From positions 118,054-182,053 of the forward strand of contig JAJEHX010000033.1 in NCBI GenBank assembly GCA_022823465.1: a DNA stretch of 64,000 bases. Direction: 5' to 3'. Positions 1 through 9,200 of the stretch are shown here, piece by piece (position 1 is the stretch's first letter; each line of letters starts with the position of its first letter). Made by a program: the position numbers and the translations under genes. The stretch is from Candidatus Latescibacterota bacterium (GTDB lineage: Bacteria > JAAXHH01). The notes under the pieces were generated by a model. That model ran no database searches and was not told where the DNA came from. It saw only the letters and a list, made by a program, of their open reading frames with translations.

Positions 1-246
1 GCGGTCTTCCGCCGCGTTCAGGGCCGCGGCATATCCGGTACGGTCGGCATCTCCCTTGTCCGCCAGGTATATCCAGACCTTGAGGCGATCCCCGGACAAC
101 CGCGCCGAAAGCGCTTCCTGAAGGCGGTCGGATATCTTCGACGCGGCCGGGACGGCGTCAGTTCCAAAGGGCCGCTGGTCGAGGGGCCCCGCCTCGATTG
201 CCAGGGAGGCAACGAGGACGAGCAGCAGCGTTACGCTTCGCTTCAT
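1..246 (-). CDS. N-terminal part of a secreted subtilisin-like (S8 family) protease, cut by the window edge
   Basis: Reading leftward, an ATG opens a protein with a clear type I signal peptide (MKRSVTLLLVLVASLAIEAG). A segment follows, ISDRLQEALSARLSGDRLKV and then WIYLADKGD. In many S8 proteases from environmental bacteria the pro-region contains a similar stretch (KVWVFF.DKG), which is the basis for the call. Only 82 codons are present, and the catalytic Asp-His-Ser domains would lie beyond base 1. The gene follows the FtsK-like membrane gene on the same strand by about 50 bp. The signal peptide is well supported; the protease identity is inferred from the pro-region alone. Confidence 0.5.
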   Translation of the reverse strand, partial: MKRSVTLLLVLVASLAIEAGPLDQRPFGTDAVPAASKISDRLQEALSARLSGDRLKVWIYLADKGDADRTGYAAALNAAEDR

Positions 247-298
247 GGCCAGGGCTCCGGTTCGAGCCGGACAGGACCGCGGGCGGACCTCGCCGGGT

Positions 299-844
299 TC
301 AAGGTTCTGATGCCTTCGCCTGGCGTGCGGCGCGTCGTCTGGCCAGATACGCCATGACACAGGGGATGGCCAGAAAAACCAGGCCGCCCGCGACGAGCGC
401 GAGGTCCACGCCCAGGACGCCGCCCATTTGCCTTCCGAGGTAGAATCCCAGCGCGCCCCCGATTTTGAACCGAAGGTATTCGGGAAAAATCGGGATCAGG
501 CTTGCGGTGGCGATGCCGGTCGTCGTGAGCACGAGGAGCCAGCCGGACTGCGCGAGCAGAATCAAGAGACGCCGCCCCCGGATCCGGTTCCAGGCGAGCA
601 GGCCAATGAGAATGGGGACGACGTATCCCCCGTATCCCAGGGCGAGCATCACGCCGTAGGAAACCAGGGCGCCGGGCAGGCCTCCCCGGTTGGCCACTTC
701 CTCCGGTCCCAGGCTGGAGTTCGGATAGTCGTTTTCCGAATGGGTGACGAGACTGAGCAGGACGAACGCCGCGACGGGCACCAGGAGAAGCCCGATCGCG
801 TGCATGCGGCGTTCGATGGCTCGGCTGAACGGGGGGAAGCTCAA
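299..844 (-). CDS. Orphan FtsK-type 4TM membrane-domain protein, no motor domain
   Basis: This 181-residue protein has four hydrophobic segments, at roughly residues 14-32, 57-80, 88-110 and 135-165. Its first half reads like the N-terminal 4TM domain of the DNA translocase FtsK/SpoIIIE: a helix followed by VTHSENDYPNSS, then NRGGLPGALVSYGVMLALGY and a GLLAWNRIRGR loop. Full FtsK is 750 residues or more, with a linker and a RecA-like gamma motor. Here the frame ends at KASEP followed by a stop, and the next gene is an unrelated secreted protein. It sits 21 bp after purQ, so it may share the purine transcript. It may anchor a division-site component or be a relic of a split ftsK. The 4TM assignment rests on pattern recognition and is moderately sure. 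Confidence 0.55.
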   Translation of the reverse strand: MSFPPFSRAIERRMHAIGLLLVPVAAFVLLSLVTHSENDYPNSSLGPEEVANRGGLPGALVSYGVMLALGYGGYVVPILIGLLAWNRIRGRRLLILLAQSGWLLVLTTTGIATASLIPIFPEYLRFKIGGALGFYLGRQMGGVLGVDLALVAGGLVFLAIPCVMAYLARRRAARQAKASEP

Positions 845-865
845 ACGATATGCTCCCGTCAGGTG

Positions 866-1666
866 CTATTGGATCCCGCGGGCATAGTCCACGGCGTTCC
901 GGAAGATGTGCAGTCCGTCGGGTTCCCGGCGGCCCTCCCGGGTCCACCGCGGATGATGGGTCGGATGGGTATATCGCTCCGGATGGGGCATGAGTCCGAA
1001 GATCCGGCCGGTCGCGTCGCACATCCCGGCGATGGCGTCCACCGAACCGTTCGGGCTCCAGGGATACCCGGCCTCGTCGCCTTCCACCCAGGGCGGATTG
1101 GCATACCGAAGGGCGACCTGGCCGCCGGAAACGACCCGTTCCCGCACGCCCCGCGAAGCGAGCATAACCTTCCCTTCTCCATTGGCGACGGGTATGTAAA
1201 TGGTCTCCGGCATGTTCCGGGTGAAGACGCACGGACTCTCCGGGTCCCTTCGCAGGTAGACCCAGCGGCATTCGAATTTGCCGGAGTCGTTGTAGAACAC
1301 CGTCGCTTCCTGTAACCTTCCGCCCGGCTTCGTCCCGGGAAGGAGGCCCATCTTGACGAGCACCTGGAATCCGTTGCAGATGCCGAGGATGAGTTTGCCG
1401 TCCTCCATGAAGGCTTCCACGTCGTCCATCAGCCTGCACTGCAGTTCGTTGGCGAGCACTTTGCCGCCGGAGATGTCGTCGCCGTAGGAAAAGCCGCCGG
1501 ACAGGACCAGGATGTCGTATTCGGACAGGCTGCGCCGTCCCTGGATGAATGCGTTGATATGAACCGGATCCACCCGCGACGCGCCGGCAAGCCGGAAAGC
1601 ATGGGCCGTTTCTTCATCGCAGTTGATCCCCGCGGCTCGAAGGATCAGGACAGAGGCAGCAGGCAT
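866..1666 (-). CDS. purQ: Phosphoribosylformylglycinamidine synthase, glutaminase subunit PurQ
   Basis: PurQ releases ammonia from glutamine for the FGAR-to-FGAM step of de novo purine synthesis, working in a complex with PurL and PurS. It is a class I glutamine amidotransferase. The nucleophile is Cys97 in GICNGFQ, and the His-Glu pair lies near residues 228 and 230 in MPHPERY. The N-terminal LSGGFSYGDDISGG segment is typical of PurQ. At 266 residues it is at the long end of the family. It lies downstream of purL on the same strand, separated by about 120 bp that consist largely of a 9-bp tandem repeat array. Confidence 0.95.
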   Translation of the reverse strand: MPAASVLILRAAGINCDEETAHAFRLAGASRVDPVHINAFIQGRRSLSEYDILVLSGGFSYGDDISGGKVLANELQCRLMDDVEAFMEDGKLILGICNGFQVLVKMGLLPGTKPGGRLQEATVFYNDSGKFECRWVYLRRDPESPCVFTRNMPETIYIPVANGEGKVMLASRGVRERVVSGGQVALRYANPPWVEGDEAGYPWSPNGSVDAIAGMCDATGRIFGLMPHPERYTHPTHHPRWTREGRREPDGLHIFRNAVDYARGIQ

Positions 1667-1705
1667 GTATACTCCCGGATCGGAAAGGATGTGAAAGACG
1701 ACTCG

Positions 1706-1777
1706 CCCGGGCCGCCTGGACCGCCCAGGCCACTCAGGACGTCTGGATCGCCCGGCCCGCCCGGGCCGCCCGGACCG
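1706..1777. repeat. 9-bp tandem repeat array, 8 units, between purL and purQ
   Basis: On the plus strand the sequence keeps a strict 9-bp register. Units read CCCGGGCCG, CCTGGACCG, CCCAGGCCA, CTCAGGACG, TCTGGATCG, CCCGGCCCG, CCCGGGCCG and CCCGGACCG. It fills most of the gap between purL and purQ. It belongs to the same family as arrays near 12.3, 12.9, 14.8, 25.8, 32.7, 34.3 and 39.3 kb. Confidence 0.85.
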
Positions 1778-1787
1778 ACAGGGCGCG

Positions 1788-4220
1788 TCACCATCTCAGC
1801 GGACGCTGCCAGGCTTCCTTCAGGGTACTGAGGTCCGCCGATATGATTTCGTCGCCGCCGAGGCCGCGTACGACCAGGCGGTCCTCTTCGGTTACGCCGC
1901 CCACGCGGCCGAGCGGACTGCCGGCCATTTGGGCTTCGAAGTCGGCTTCCCGTCCCCGGGGCACTTCCACCACGAAACGGCTGTTCGATTCGGAGAAGAG
2001 GACGATGTCGTCGCGGTCCGCGCGTTCGTCCCGGGGTACGGCATCGAGATCGATCGTCATGCCTGATCCGCCCGCGAAGGCCATTTCCGCGGCGGCCACG
2101 GCCAGGCCGCCCTCGGAGCAGTCGTGGCAGGCGGCCACGAGCCCCCGCGATATGGCCTGGTGCAGCCGGTTCATGTTCCCGCCCCCGGCGGCCGGGTCCA
2201 CGGTCGGCACGTCACGTCCGATGAATCCGAGCATGCGGTAGTACCGGGAACCCCCCAGTTCGTCGCGGGTAAGTCCCACCACGTAGATCGTGTTACCCGG
2301 TGACTTGACGTCCATGCTGACCGCCCGGCTTACGTCGTCCATTACGCAAATGGCGGATATGAGCAGCGTGGGCGGAATGGCGATGGTCCGGTTCCCGTCG
2401 GAGAATTCGTTGTAGAAGCTGTCCTTCCCCGAGATGAACGGCGTGCCGTAGGCCACCGCGATATCGTAACAGGCCTGCGCCGCGCGCACCAGCGCGGCGA
2501 GGCGGTCCGGCTTGTCCGGATTGCCCCAGCAGAAATTGTCCAGCAACGCGGTCCGGTCGACGCTGCCGCCCACGCAGGTGATCTGCCGGAGGGCTTCGTC
2601 GATGGCGGAAGCCGCCATCCAGTACGGATCGATGTCGGCGTAGGACGGGTTGATGCCGTTGGCGACGACGACGCCCCTGTCCGAGGTCAGCACGGGACGC
2701 ACGATGGCGGCGTCGCCGGGTCCGTCGTTGCGCGCGCCCTGGAGGGGCTTCAGTACGCTGCCGCCCTGTACCTCGTGATCGTATTGACGGATGACCCATT
2801 CCTTGCTTGCCACGTTCCAGGACGACAGCAGTCCCGTCAGGCTCGCCGAGGGATCGGGACGCCCCGTTTCGGGGGGCTCGGGATGGGCCTCCGGCTCCCA
2901 CCGGGCTTCCCGGACGATGCGCGGCACCCCTCCGTGCAGGAATTCCATGTCCAGGTCGGCCACGGTGGTCCGCTCTCCGCCGGCCTGATCGTCCCTGTAG
3001 GTGACCCGCAACCGTCCGTCGCCGGTAAAGGCGCCGATCTCCGAGGCCTCGACGTCCTCGCTAGCGCATAGATCCCGCAGCGCATCGATGCGGTCGGGCG
3101 GGACGGCCAGGATCATGCGCTCCTGGGATTCGGAGAGGAAGATCTCCCACGGTTTCAATCCGCCGTACTTCAGAGGCGCCTTCTCCAGGTGCACCTCCGC
3201 GCCCGTATCCCGGCCCATTTCCCCGATGGCCGAGGAAAACCCTCCGGCGCCGCAGTCGGTGATATTCCGGTAGAGCATGCGGTCCCGGGCCTGCATCAGC
3301 ACGTCGAGGATCTTCTTCTCCTCGATGGGATTGCCGATTTGAACCGCCTGCGTGGAGGTGGATTCGGATGTTTCGGTCAGTTCGATGGACGAGAACGTGG
3401 CGCCGTGGATGCCGTCCCTGCCCGTCTTCCCTCCGATGGAAACGATGAGGTCTCCGGGTTCTGCCGACTTCTCGACCCGGTCGACCGGGATGATGGCCGC
3501 CGTGCCGCAGTATACCAGCGGGTTGCCCAGGTACCGCTCGTCGAAGAGGATCGCCCCGTTGACGGTCGGTATGCCCATGCGGTTGCCGTAGTCCCTGACC
3601 CCCGCAACGACGCCCTTGAAGATCCGCTTCGGGTGCAGCACGCCTTCGGGCAGTTCCTCGTAGGGAAAGTCCGGCGGCGCAAAGCAGAACACGTCCGTAT
3701 TGAAGATGGGCTTGCCGCCAAGCCCCGTGCCGAGGGGATCTCGGATGACGCCGCCGATACCCGTATTCGCCCCGCCGTAGGGATCGAGGGCCGATGGATG
3801 GTTGTGGGTCTCGACCTTGAAGACGAGATGGAAGTCTTCGTCGAATTCGATGATGCCCGCGTTGTCGATAAACACGGATACGCACCGGTCCTTTTCACCC
3901 TTGCTCCGGCGGATATCCTCGGTTGCCTTCCTGATGGTGTGGGCGAAGAGGTTGTCTATGCGTTTCGAACCGCCCTCCGCCGCGTAGTCGATGACCCCGT
4001 TGAAGACCTTGTGCTTGCAGTGCTCGGACCAGGTCTGCGCCAGCGTTTCAATCTCCACGTCGGTCGGTTCGCGCCCGATCGAGGCGAAATACCGGCGGAT
4101 CGATCGCATTTCCTCCAGGTTCAGCGCCAGCATGCCGTCCCGGCTCAGCCGTATCATCTCTTCGTCGGAAGCATCCAGCAACGGGAGGATGTCTACCATG
4201 GTATCGGCAAAGGAAGTCAT
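1788..4220 (-). CDS. purL: Phosphoribosylformylglycinamidine synthase, synthetase subunit PurL (small type)
   Basis: PurL is the ATP-dependent FGAM synthetase of purine biosynthesis. At 810 residues it is the small type that needs separate PurS and PurQ partners, both encoded beside it. Visible hallmarks are TWSEHCKHKVF near residue 65, FKVETHNHPSALDPYGGANT near residue 135, the DCGAGGFSSAIGEMG segment near residue 320, and DCSEGGLAVAAAEMAF in the C-terminal half. The start codon overlaps the purS stop in an ATGA arrangement, which suggests translational coupling. Its length is slightly above the usual 720-760, mostly from loops. Confidence 0.96.
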   Translation of the reverse strand: MTSFADTMVDILPLLDASDEEMIRLSRDGMLALNLEEMRSIRRYFASIGREPTDVEIETLAQTWSEHCKHKVFNGVIDYAAEGGSKRIDNLFAHTIRKATEDIRRSKGEKDRCVSVFIDNAGIIEFDEDFHLVFKVETHNHPSALDPYGGANTGIGGVIRDPLGTGLGGKPIFNTDVFCFAPPDFPYEELPEGVLHPKRIFKGVVAGVRDYGNRMGIPTVNGAILFDERYLGNPLVYCGTAAIIPVDRVEKSAEPGDLIVSIGGKTGRDGIHGATFSSIELTETSESTSTQAVQIGNPIEEKKILDVLMQARDRMLYRNITDCGAGGFSSAIGEMGRDTGAEVHLEKAPLKYGGLKPWEIFLSESQERMILAVPPDRIDALRDLCASEDVEASEIGAFTGDGRLRVTYRDDQAGGERTTVADLDMEFLHGGVPRIVREARWEPEAHPEPPETGRPDPSASLTGLLSSWNVASKEWVIRQYDHEVQGGSVLKPLQGARNDGPGDAAIVRPVLTSDRGVVVANGINPSYADIDPYWMAASAIDEALRQITCVGGSVDRTALLDNFCWGNPDKPDRLAALVRAAQACYDIAVAYGTPFISGKDSFYNEFSDGNRTIAIPPTLLISAICVMDDVSRAVSMDVKSPGNTIYVVGLTRDELGGSRYYRMLGFIGRDVPTVDPAAGGGNMNRLHQAISRGLVAACHDCSEGGLAVAAAEMAFAGGSGMTIDLDAVPRDERADRDDIVLFSESNSRFVVEVPRGREADFEAQMAGSPLGRVGGVTEEDRLVVRGLGGDEIISADLSTLKEAWQRPLRW

Positions 4221-4705
4221 TTGCCCCCTTCGTAAATTGCGTATCTTTCGATCACGTCGTTAGCCAGCAGCCGGCGGCATATGGTGTCGACCTGCGGCCG
4301 GGTAAGCGGTCCCGCCAGGATGTAGCCCCGCCCTGTATCCACCGAGTCGATCCCGGTGATACCCAGGTCGCGGCCGCCTTTCAGCGTCGTCTCGCCCACG
4401 GCGTCGGTCACGCCCGTTCTGAACCAGACCTCCACGCCCCATTCGCCGGGGTCGACGGGCAGGCCCGCGTCTTCGATTTTCAGATGTTCCTGGGTGACCG
4501 GATCGGCGAGCAGATCAGTGGTGATCCGGTCGAGTTCGGCCGTCGACAGTTCGCCGCGGAGCGCGTAGAGCCGGACGTGCCGCACACGTTCGACCCCATT
4601 GATGCCCAGGTCGAGGATGTCTCCCCGGAGTCCTTCGCCCACGGCGTCCACCACGTCTGTCCGATTCGCGACGGCAATACGCCATGTTTTCGATTCCGCG
4701 GCCAT
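4217..4705 (-). CDS. purS: PurS, FGAM synthase structural subunit, as a tandem two-domain fusion
   Basis: PurS bridges PurL and PurQ in the three-part FGAM synthase. A normal PurS is about 80 residues and acts as a dimer. This protein has 162 residues and two consecutive PurS-like units. The first (residues 1-75) contains VVDAVGEGLRGDILDLGING. The second (about 83-162) contains DAVGETTLKGGRDLGITGID and ends in YAIYEGGK. Such a duplication imitates the covalent PurS-like dimer at the N-terminus of large-type PurL. I chose the ATG at MAAESK because AAGGA lies 9 bp upstream and the promoter lies about 60 bp further. The frame stays open farther upstream, but that part crosses the promoter. Confidence 0.88.
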   Translation of the reverse strand: MAAESKTWRIAVANRTDVVDAVGEGLRGDILDLGINGVERVRHVRLYALRGELSTAELDRITTDLLADPVTQEHLKIEDAGLPVDPGEWGVEVWFRTGVTDAVGETTLKGGRDLGITGIDSVDTGRGYILAGPLTRPQVDTICRRLLANDVIERYAIYEGGK

Positions 4706-4768
4706 CCGCTGTTTCCTTGCGGGAAGGATCTCCGGTCCTGGGAGTATGCGTCCGATTTTGAGAGTGCC

Positions 4769-4797
4769 AATGTATCCACCGGTACTTCGCCTGTCAA
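4769..4797 (-). promoter_or_regulatory. Sigma70-type promoter for purS-purL-purQ
   Basis: On the minus strand TTGACA is followed by 17 bp and TACATT. The predicted transcript start lies about 57 bases before the purS ATG. No purine regulator operator was recognised. Confidence 0.65.
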
Positions 4798-4814
4798 TCT
4801 TAAAGGGAAAACAC

Positions 4815-4843
4815 TTGACTTGGCGGCCTTTTTGATTTATTTT
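4815..4843 (+). promoter_or_regulatory. Candidate distal sigma70-type promoter reading toward the sigma factor gene
   Basis: TTGACT is separated by 17 bp from TATTTT in an AT-rich patch. It would give a leader of about 300 bases before the sigma factor start. A second promoter lies closer to the gene. Confidence 0.5.
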
Positions 4844-5078
4844 AACTCCACTGGGAACTGTCACCCAGGCAGAGCCATCTAGTAAGCCTGTCCGCGCTGG
4901 ATTCCGGTTTTATTCGATGGCGACCCTTACTCAGTTCCCGCTGTCCGAGCAACGACGCAATTCCAGTTTTCGAACGCGCACCCGCCGGATTGTCCTTTCC
5001 GTTTGTCTGACGACGGCGTCTTTGCCGCTCTCATTATTAGAACAGGGTCCTGTATGGCACGCATCGTTCGGCACGCCG

Positions 5079-5106
5079 TTGACACCGCAAAGGATCGCGC
5101 TGTAAC
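5079..5106 (+). promoter_or_regulatory. Candidate proximal promoter of the sigma factor gene
   Basis: A perfect TTGACA -35 is followed by 16 bp and TGTAAC, about 45 bp before the assigned GTG start. The -35 is strong and the -10 is weak. Confidence 0.45.
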
Positions 5107-5151
5107 GGGAACCGGACCTGCATAGGCCGGAGCGGAAGGGATGCGCCGCGC

Positions 5152-6060
5152 GTGGCGCATGGCGTGGAAGGGAGGTGGAGCAAGATCGGCACATCATATC
5201 AAGAGTCCTATGGCAACGGGGCGCGATACGAGCAGGCGCTGTACCGCTACCTGGCCGAAATGTCCAAATATCCCTTGATAACGGCTGAGGAGGAGGTCAG
5301 GCTGGCCCGCCTGATCAAACAGGGCGACCAGAATGCCCTGGACAAGCTGGTGAAGGCCAACCTGAGATTCGTCGTCAGCGTGGCACGGCAGTACCAGAAC
5401 TACGGCTTGCCCCTGCTGGACATGATCAACGAAGGCAACATGGGCCTGATGCGGGCCGCCAAGAAGTTCGACGAAACCAGGGGGTACAAGTTCATATCCT
5501 ATGCCGTCTGGTGGATACGCCAGGCCATCATACAGTCCATAGCCAACCAGTCGAGGACCGTTCGCGTCCCGGTAAACCGCTCCGAAGAGCTTCGCCGTAT
5601 CAAGCAGACCTCCAAGCATCTGCAGCACGAACTCGGCCGCAAGCCCGATATAGATGAAATCGCCGAGGAAATGGATATATCGGTCGAAGAAATCAACGAG
5701 GCCCTCAGTTCATTCAGCCACTGCATCTCCCTTGACGTTCCCTTCAATCATGACGACGACCGCAGCCTGCTCGACCTCCTGCCCGATGAAATGCAGACGG
5801 CGCCGGACGAGAGCACCATGCTGCAGTTCCTGAAATCGGACGTCGGCAAGGTACTGGACACCCTTCCGCCCCGCGAGGCGGAAGTGATCCGCCTGTATTT
5901 CGGCGTAGGGTCGGAAAGGGCTCACACGCTCGAGGAAATCGGCATCCGTTTCGGCCTGACGCGGGAACGGATACGCCAGATCAAGGAACGGGCGCTGCAG
6001 CGTCTGCGGCACGCGACCCGCAGCGGGAAGCTCAGCCCCTATCTCCGGGATGACGACTGA
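5152..6060 (+). CDS. rpoD: Principal RNA polymerase sigma factor, RpoD/SigA family, short form
   Basis: This sigma70-family factor directs RNA polymerase to TTGACA/TATAAT promoters like those readable throughout the window. Of 302 residues, region 1.2 begins near residue 26 (YLAEMSKYPLITAEEE). Region 2 runs from about 73 to 128 (LLDMINEGNMGLMRAAKKFD, YAVWWIRQ). Region 3 follows, and region 4.2 is near 262-290 (LEEIGIRFGLTRERIRQIKE). Region 1.1 and the non-conserved insert are absent, as in the roughly 290-residue primary sigma factors of Bacteroidetes relatives. The start is uncertain: the GTG used lacks a well-spaced ribosome site, while a GGAGG near 5172 would place initiation around 5185, where no standard start codon exists. 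An intrinsic terminator follows. Confidence 0.93.
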   Translation: MAHGVEGRWSKIGTSYQESYGNGARYEQALYRYLAEMSKYPLITAEEEVRLARLIKQGDQNALDKLVKANLRFVVSVARQYQNYGLPLLDMINEGNMGLMRAAKKFDETRGYKFISYAVWWIRQAIIQSIANQSRTVRVPVNRSEELRRIKQTSKHLQHELGRKPDIDEIAEEMDISVEEINEALSSFSHCISLDVPFNHDDDRSLLDLLPDEMQTAPDESTMLQFLKSDVGKVLDTLPPREAEVIRLYFGVGSERAHTLEEIGIRFGLTRERIRQIKERALQRLRHATRSGKLSPYLRDDD

Positions 6061-6090
6061 GGGGGCGTTACCCTTCGAACACAGTACCAG

Positions 6091-6126
6091 CCCCGGCGCG
6101 GCCACGCTTTCCCGCCGGGGTTTTTT
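6091..6126 (+). terminator. Intrinsic terminator after the sigma factor gene
   Basis: A 7-bp GC-only stem (CCCCGGC with GCCGGGG, loop about 16 nt) is followed directly by six T residues. It lies 30 bp after the sigma gene stop codon. Confidence 0.85.
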
Positions 6127-6137
6127 CTTGAGAAATG

Positions 6138-6162
6138 GAACCGGAAGCGGCCGCTCCGGTTC
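6138..6162. repeat. Perfect inverted repeat upstream of secA
   Basis: GAACCGGA and TCCGGTTC form an 8-bp stem around AGCGGCCGC. It lies just after the terminator T-tract and about 100 bp before secA, in the probable secA promoter or leader region. Function unknown; it could be an operator, an attenuating hairpin or part of a double terminator. Confidence 0.5.
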
Positions 6163-6265
6163 AAAGAAAAGAGTTGTTCCAGGCCAGCCGCGCCTGTAAG
6201 TTTCATCGTTGGCATATCAACCGATCGAATCCGCCTCCACGGCACGGAACGAAGGACGAAACACC

Positions 6266-9200
6266 ATGTTCACACGGTTCAAGAACCTGATCGCCGGTTC
6301 CTTCGGGACCAAGCATGACAGGGACGTCAAGCGGTTGGAACCGATCGTCGAAGCCGTCAATGAATGGGCCGACGAATACCAGACGCTTGACGAAGACCAG
6401 TTCCCCGAAAAGACGAGGGAGTTCCGTTCCAGATGGGAGGACGGCGAAGAACTGGACGAAATCCTGCCCGAGGCCTTTGGCCTGGTCAAGGAAGCATGCC
6501 GGCGCATGATCGGCAAATCGTGGGTCGTCCCCGGCCAGGGCGAGATGGTCTGGGACATGATCCCCTACGACGTGCAGATCATCGGCGGAGTCGTGCTTCA
6601 CGAAGGCAAGATCGCCGAAATGGCGACGGGAGAGGGCAAGACCCTTGTGGCCCTCTTCCCCATGTACCTCAACGGGCTGACCGGCCAGGGCGCCCACCTG
6701 GTGACGCACAACGAGTTCCTCGCCAAGCGCGACCGGGCCTGGATGGGACCGGTATTCGAATTCCTCGGGCTGACAGTCGAATGTCTCGAGAACAACGATC
6801 CCGACGTAGAGCGCAAGAAAGCGGGCTACCAGGCGGACGTGACCTACGGGACCACCAATGAATTCGGTTTCGACTACCTCCGGGACAACATGAAGTGGCG
6901 CCTGGAGGACCGCGTGCAGCGGGGGCACCCATACGCGATCGTGGACGAGGTGGATTCCATCCTGATCGATGAAGCGCGTACGCCGCTCATTATCGCGGGG
7001 CAGGTTAGCGAATCGAACAGCGGCAAGTACGCCGAATCGCTGCCGGACGTTCAGAAACTGATGCGCGCCCAGACCCGCTTCGCGGCGAAGATCATCGCGG
7101 AGGCGGAGGCGTTGCTGGATAACGAGGACGACGATTACGACGCCGGGACCAGGCTGTTGCAGGCCCAGCGGGGCATGCCGAAGAACAAGAAGCTCCTGAA
7201 ACTGCAGCAGGAACCCGGCATCAAGAAGCTCATACAGCAGGTGGAGGGAGATTACATCCGGGAAAAGAAGATGCCCGTGCTGGACGACGATCTCTTCTTC
7301 ACGGTCGATGAGAAGACCCGCCACACCGAGATCAACGAGAAGGGCCGGGAACTGCTGTCGCCAGGCGAACAGGAGCTTTTCATCATTCCCGATCTCAGCG
7401 AAGGCATCGTGGAAATCGATTCGGACGAGCGTCTGACCGATGAGCAGAAGAATGAGAAGAAGGCCGCGCTGGAGAAACTCTACGCCGAACGCAGCGAACG
7501 CATCCACAACATGCACCAGCTGCTCCAGGCCTACGCGATCTACGAGAAAGACATCGATTACGTCATCGAGAACGGGAAGGTCGTCCTGGTCGACACCTTT
7601 ACGGGCAGGCTGATGTACGGGCGGCGGCTGGCCGAAGGCCTCCACCAGGCTATAGAGGCCAAGGAAGGCGTGAAGATCGAGCAGGAGACGCGCACCGTCG
7701 CTTCCATAACGATCCAGAATTACTTCCGCATGTACGAGAAGCTGGCGGGCATGACCGGAACGGCCGTGACCGAAGCGAGCGAGTTCTTCGCGATCTACAA
7801 GATGGACGTGGTGGAAATCCCCACAAACAAGCCGGTGCAGCGCACGGATTACGAAGATGTCGTCTACCGTACCCGCCGGGAGAAGTACAACGCGGTCCTG
7901 GACGAAATCGAGGAACTGAACGGGAAGCGCCAGCCCATCCTGATCGGGACCACCTCCGTCGACGCGTCGGAAACGCTGAGCCGCATGCTCAAACGGCGGG
8001 GGATCAAACACAACGTGCTGAACGCCAAGTTCCACCAGCAGGAGGCGGAAATCATCGCGAAGGCCGGGCAGCCCGGTTCCGTGACCATCGCCACGAACAT
8101 GGCGGGCCGGGGCACCGACATCAAGCTCGGCACGGGTGTGGTGGAGTTCGGCGGGCTGCATATCATCGGGACGGAACGCCACGAAGCCCGGCGTATCGAC
8201 CGCCAGCTGCGCGGCCGTTCCGGACGCCAGGGAGACCCGGGCTCCTCGCGTTTCTATCTCTCCCTCGAGGACGACCTGATGCGGCTCTTCGGTTCCGAGC
8301 GCATCGCCTCCGTCATGGACCGCCTGAAGATTCCTGAAGGCGAAGTCATCGAGCACTCCATGGTGACCCGGTCCATCGAACGGGCCCAGAAACGGGTGGA
8401 GGCGCAGCATTTCGACATGCGAAAGCACGTGCTCGAGTACGACAACGTCATGAACCAGCAGCGCGAAGCCGTGTACGACCGCCGCCTGCACGCCCTCGAG
8501 CGGAAGGACCTCAGGAACGACGTCATCGAGATGATCCGGGGGGTCGCCGAGCGGAAGGTCGCGGAATACACCGATCCCAAGACCTATCCCGAGGACTGGG
8601 AGCTGGACGCGTTGAGCGCCGACCTGGCCCGCAACTTCCACGTCGCAGTGGCCGTGGCTGAAGATGAAATGGCGGATTTGAACGTGGAGTCGCTGGTGGA
8701 ACTGGCCAACGAGAAGATGCTGGAATCCTACGAGCGGAAGGAAGCGGCCCTGGCGCCCTCTCCCGAGTTGATGCGCGACCTGGAGCGCTTCGCCACCCTG
8801 CACGTCATCGACAACGCCTGGCAGGAACACCTGTACGAAATCGACCGCATGCGGGAAGGCATCGGACTGCGCGCCTACGGCCAGCTGGATCCCCTGATCC
8901 AGTATAAGAAAGAAGCCTACGCGATGTTCGAGGAGTTGTGGGACCGACTGGACGAGGAGATCGTCAAGACCGTGTTCAACGCCGAACTGGCCGAAACGCG
9001 GATGCCGCGCCAGGAGACTCCGACCAACATGCGGGCGATCCACCAGGAAGCCCCGGCCATGGCCGGCATGCGGGCGGAGGATCCCCAGGAAGGCGCCGTC
9101 GCCCAGCAGGGGGCCGGACGGCGGGGAGGAAGACGGGGCTCAGACTCCGACGGGAATGCATCCCGGGCCCGGCCCGTCAAGGTCGAACGGAAAGTCGGCC

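Larger units (their letters stand above)
4706..5151. other. Divergent intergenic region between purS and the sigma factor gene
   Basis: This 446-bp region separates two divergent transcription units. I can read one promoter toward purS and two toward the sigma gene, listed separately. Otherwise I see no gene, tRNA or convincing riboswitch. It is more AT-rich than its neighbours around 4800-4860, as expected for a promoter zone. Confidence 0.6.

Noticed and set aside
5041..5050. AACAGGGTCC shared with the tandem repeat at 34589-34670
   Set aside because: A single 10-bp match without flanking similarity is compatible with chance.
6203..9043. Very long open frame antisense to secA (about 946 codons)
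   Set aside because: It is the mirror of a GC-rich real gene. It has no domain pattern, no ribosome site, and secA on the other strand is complete.
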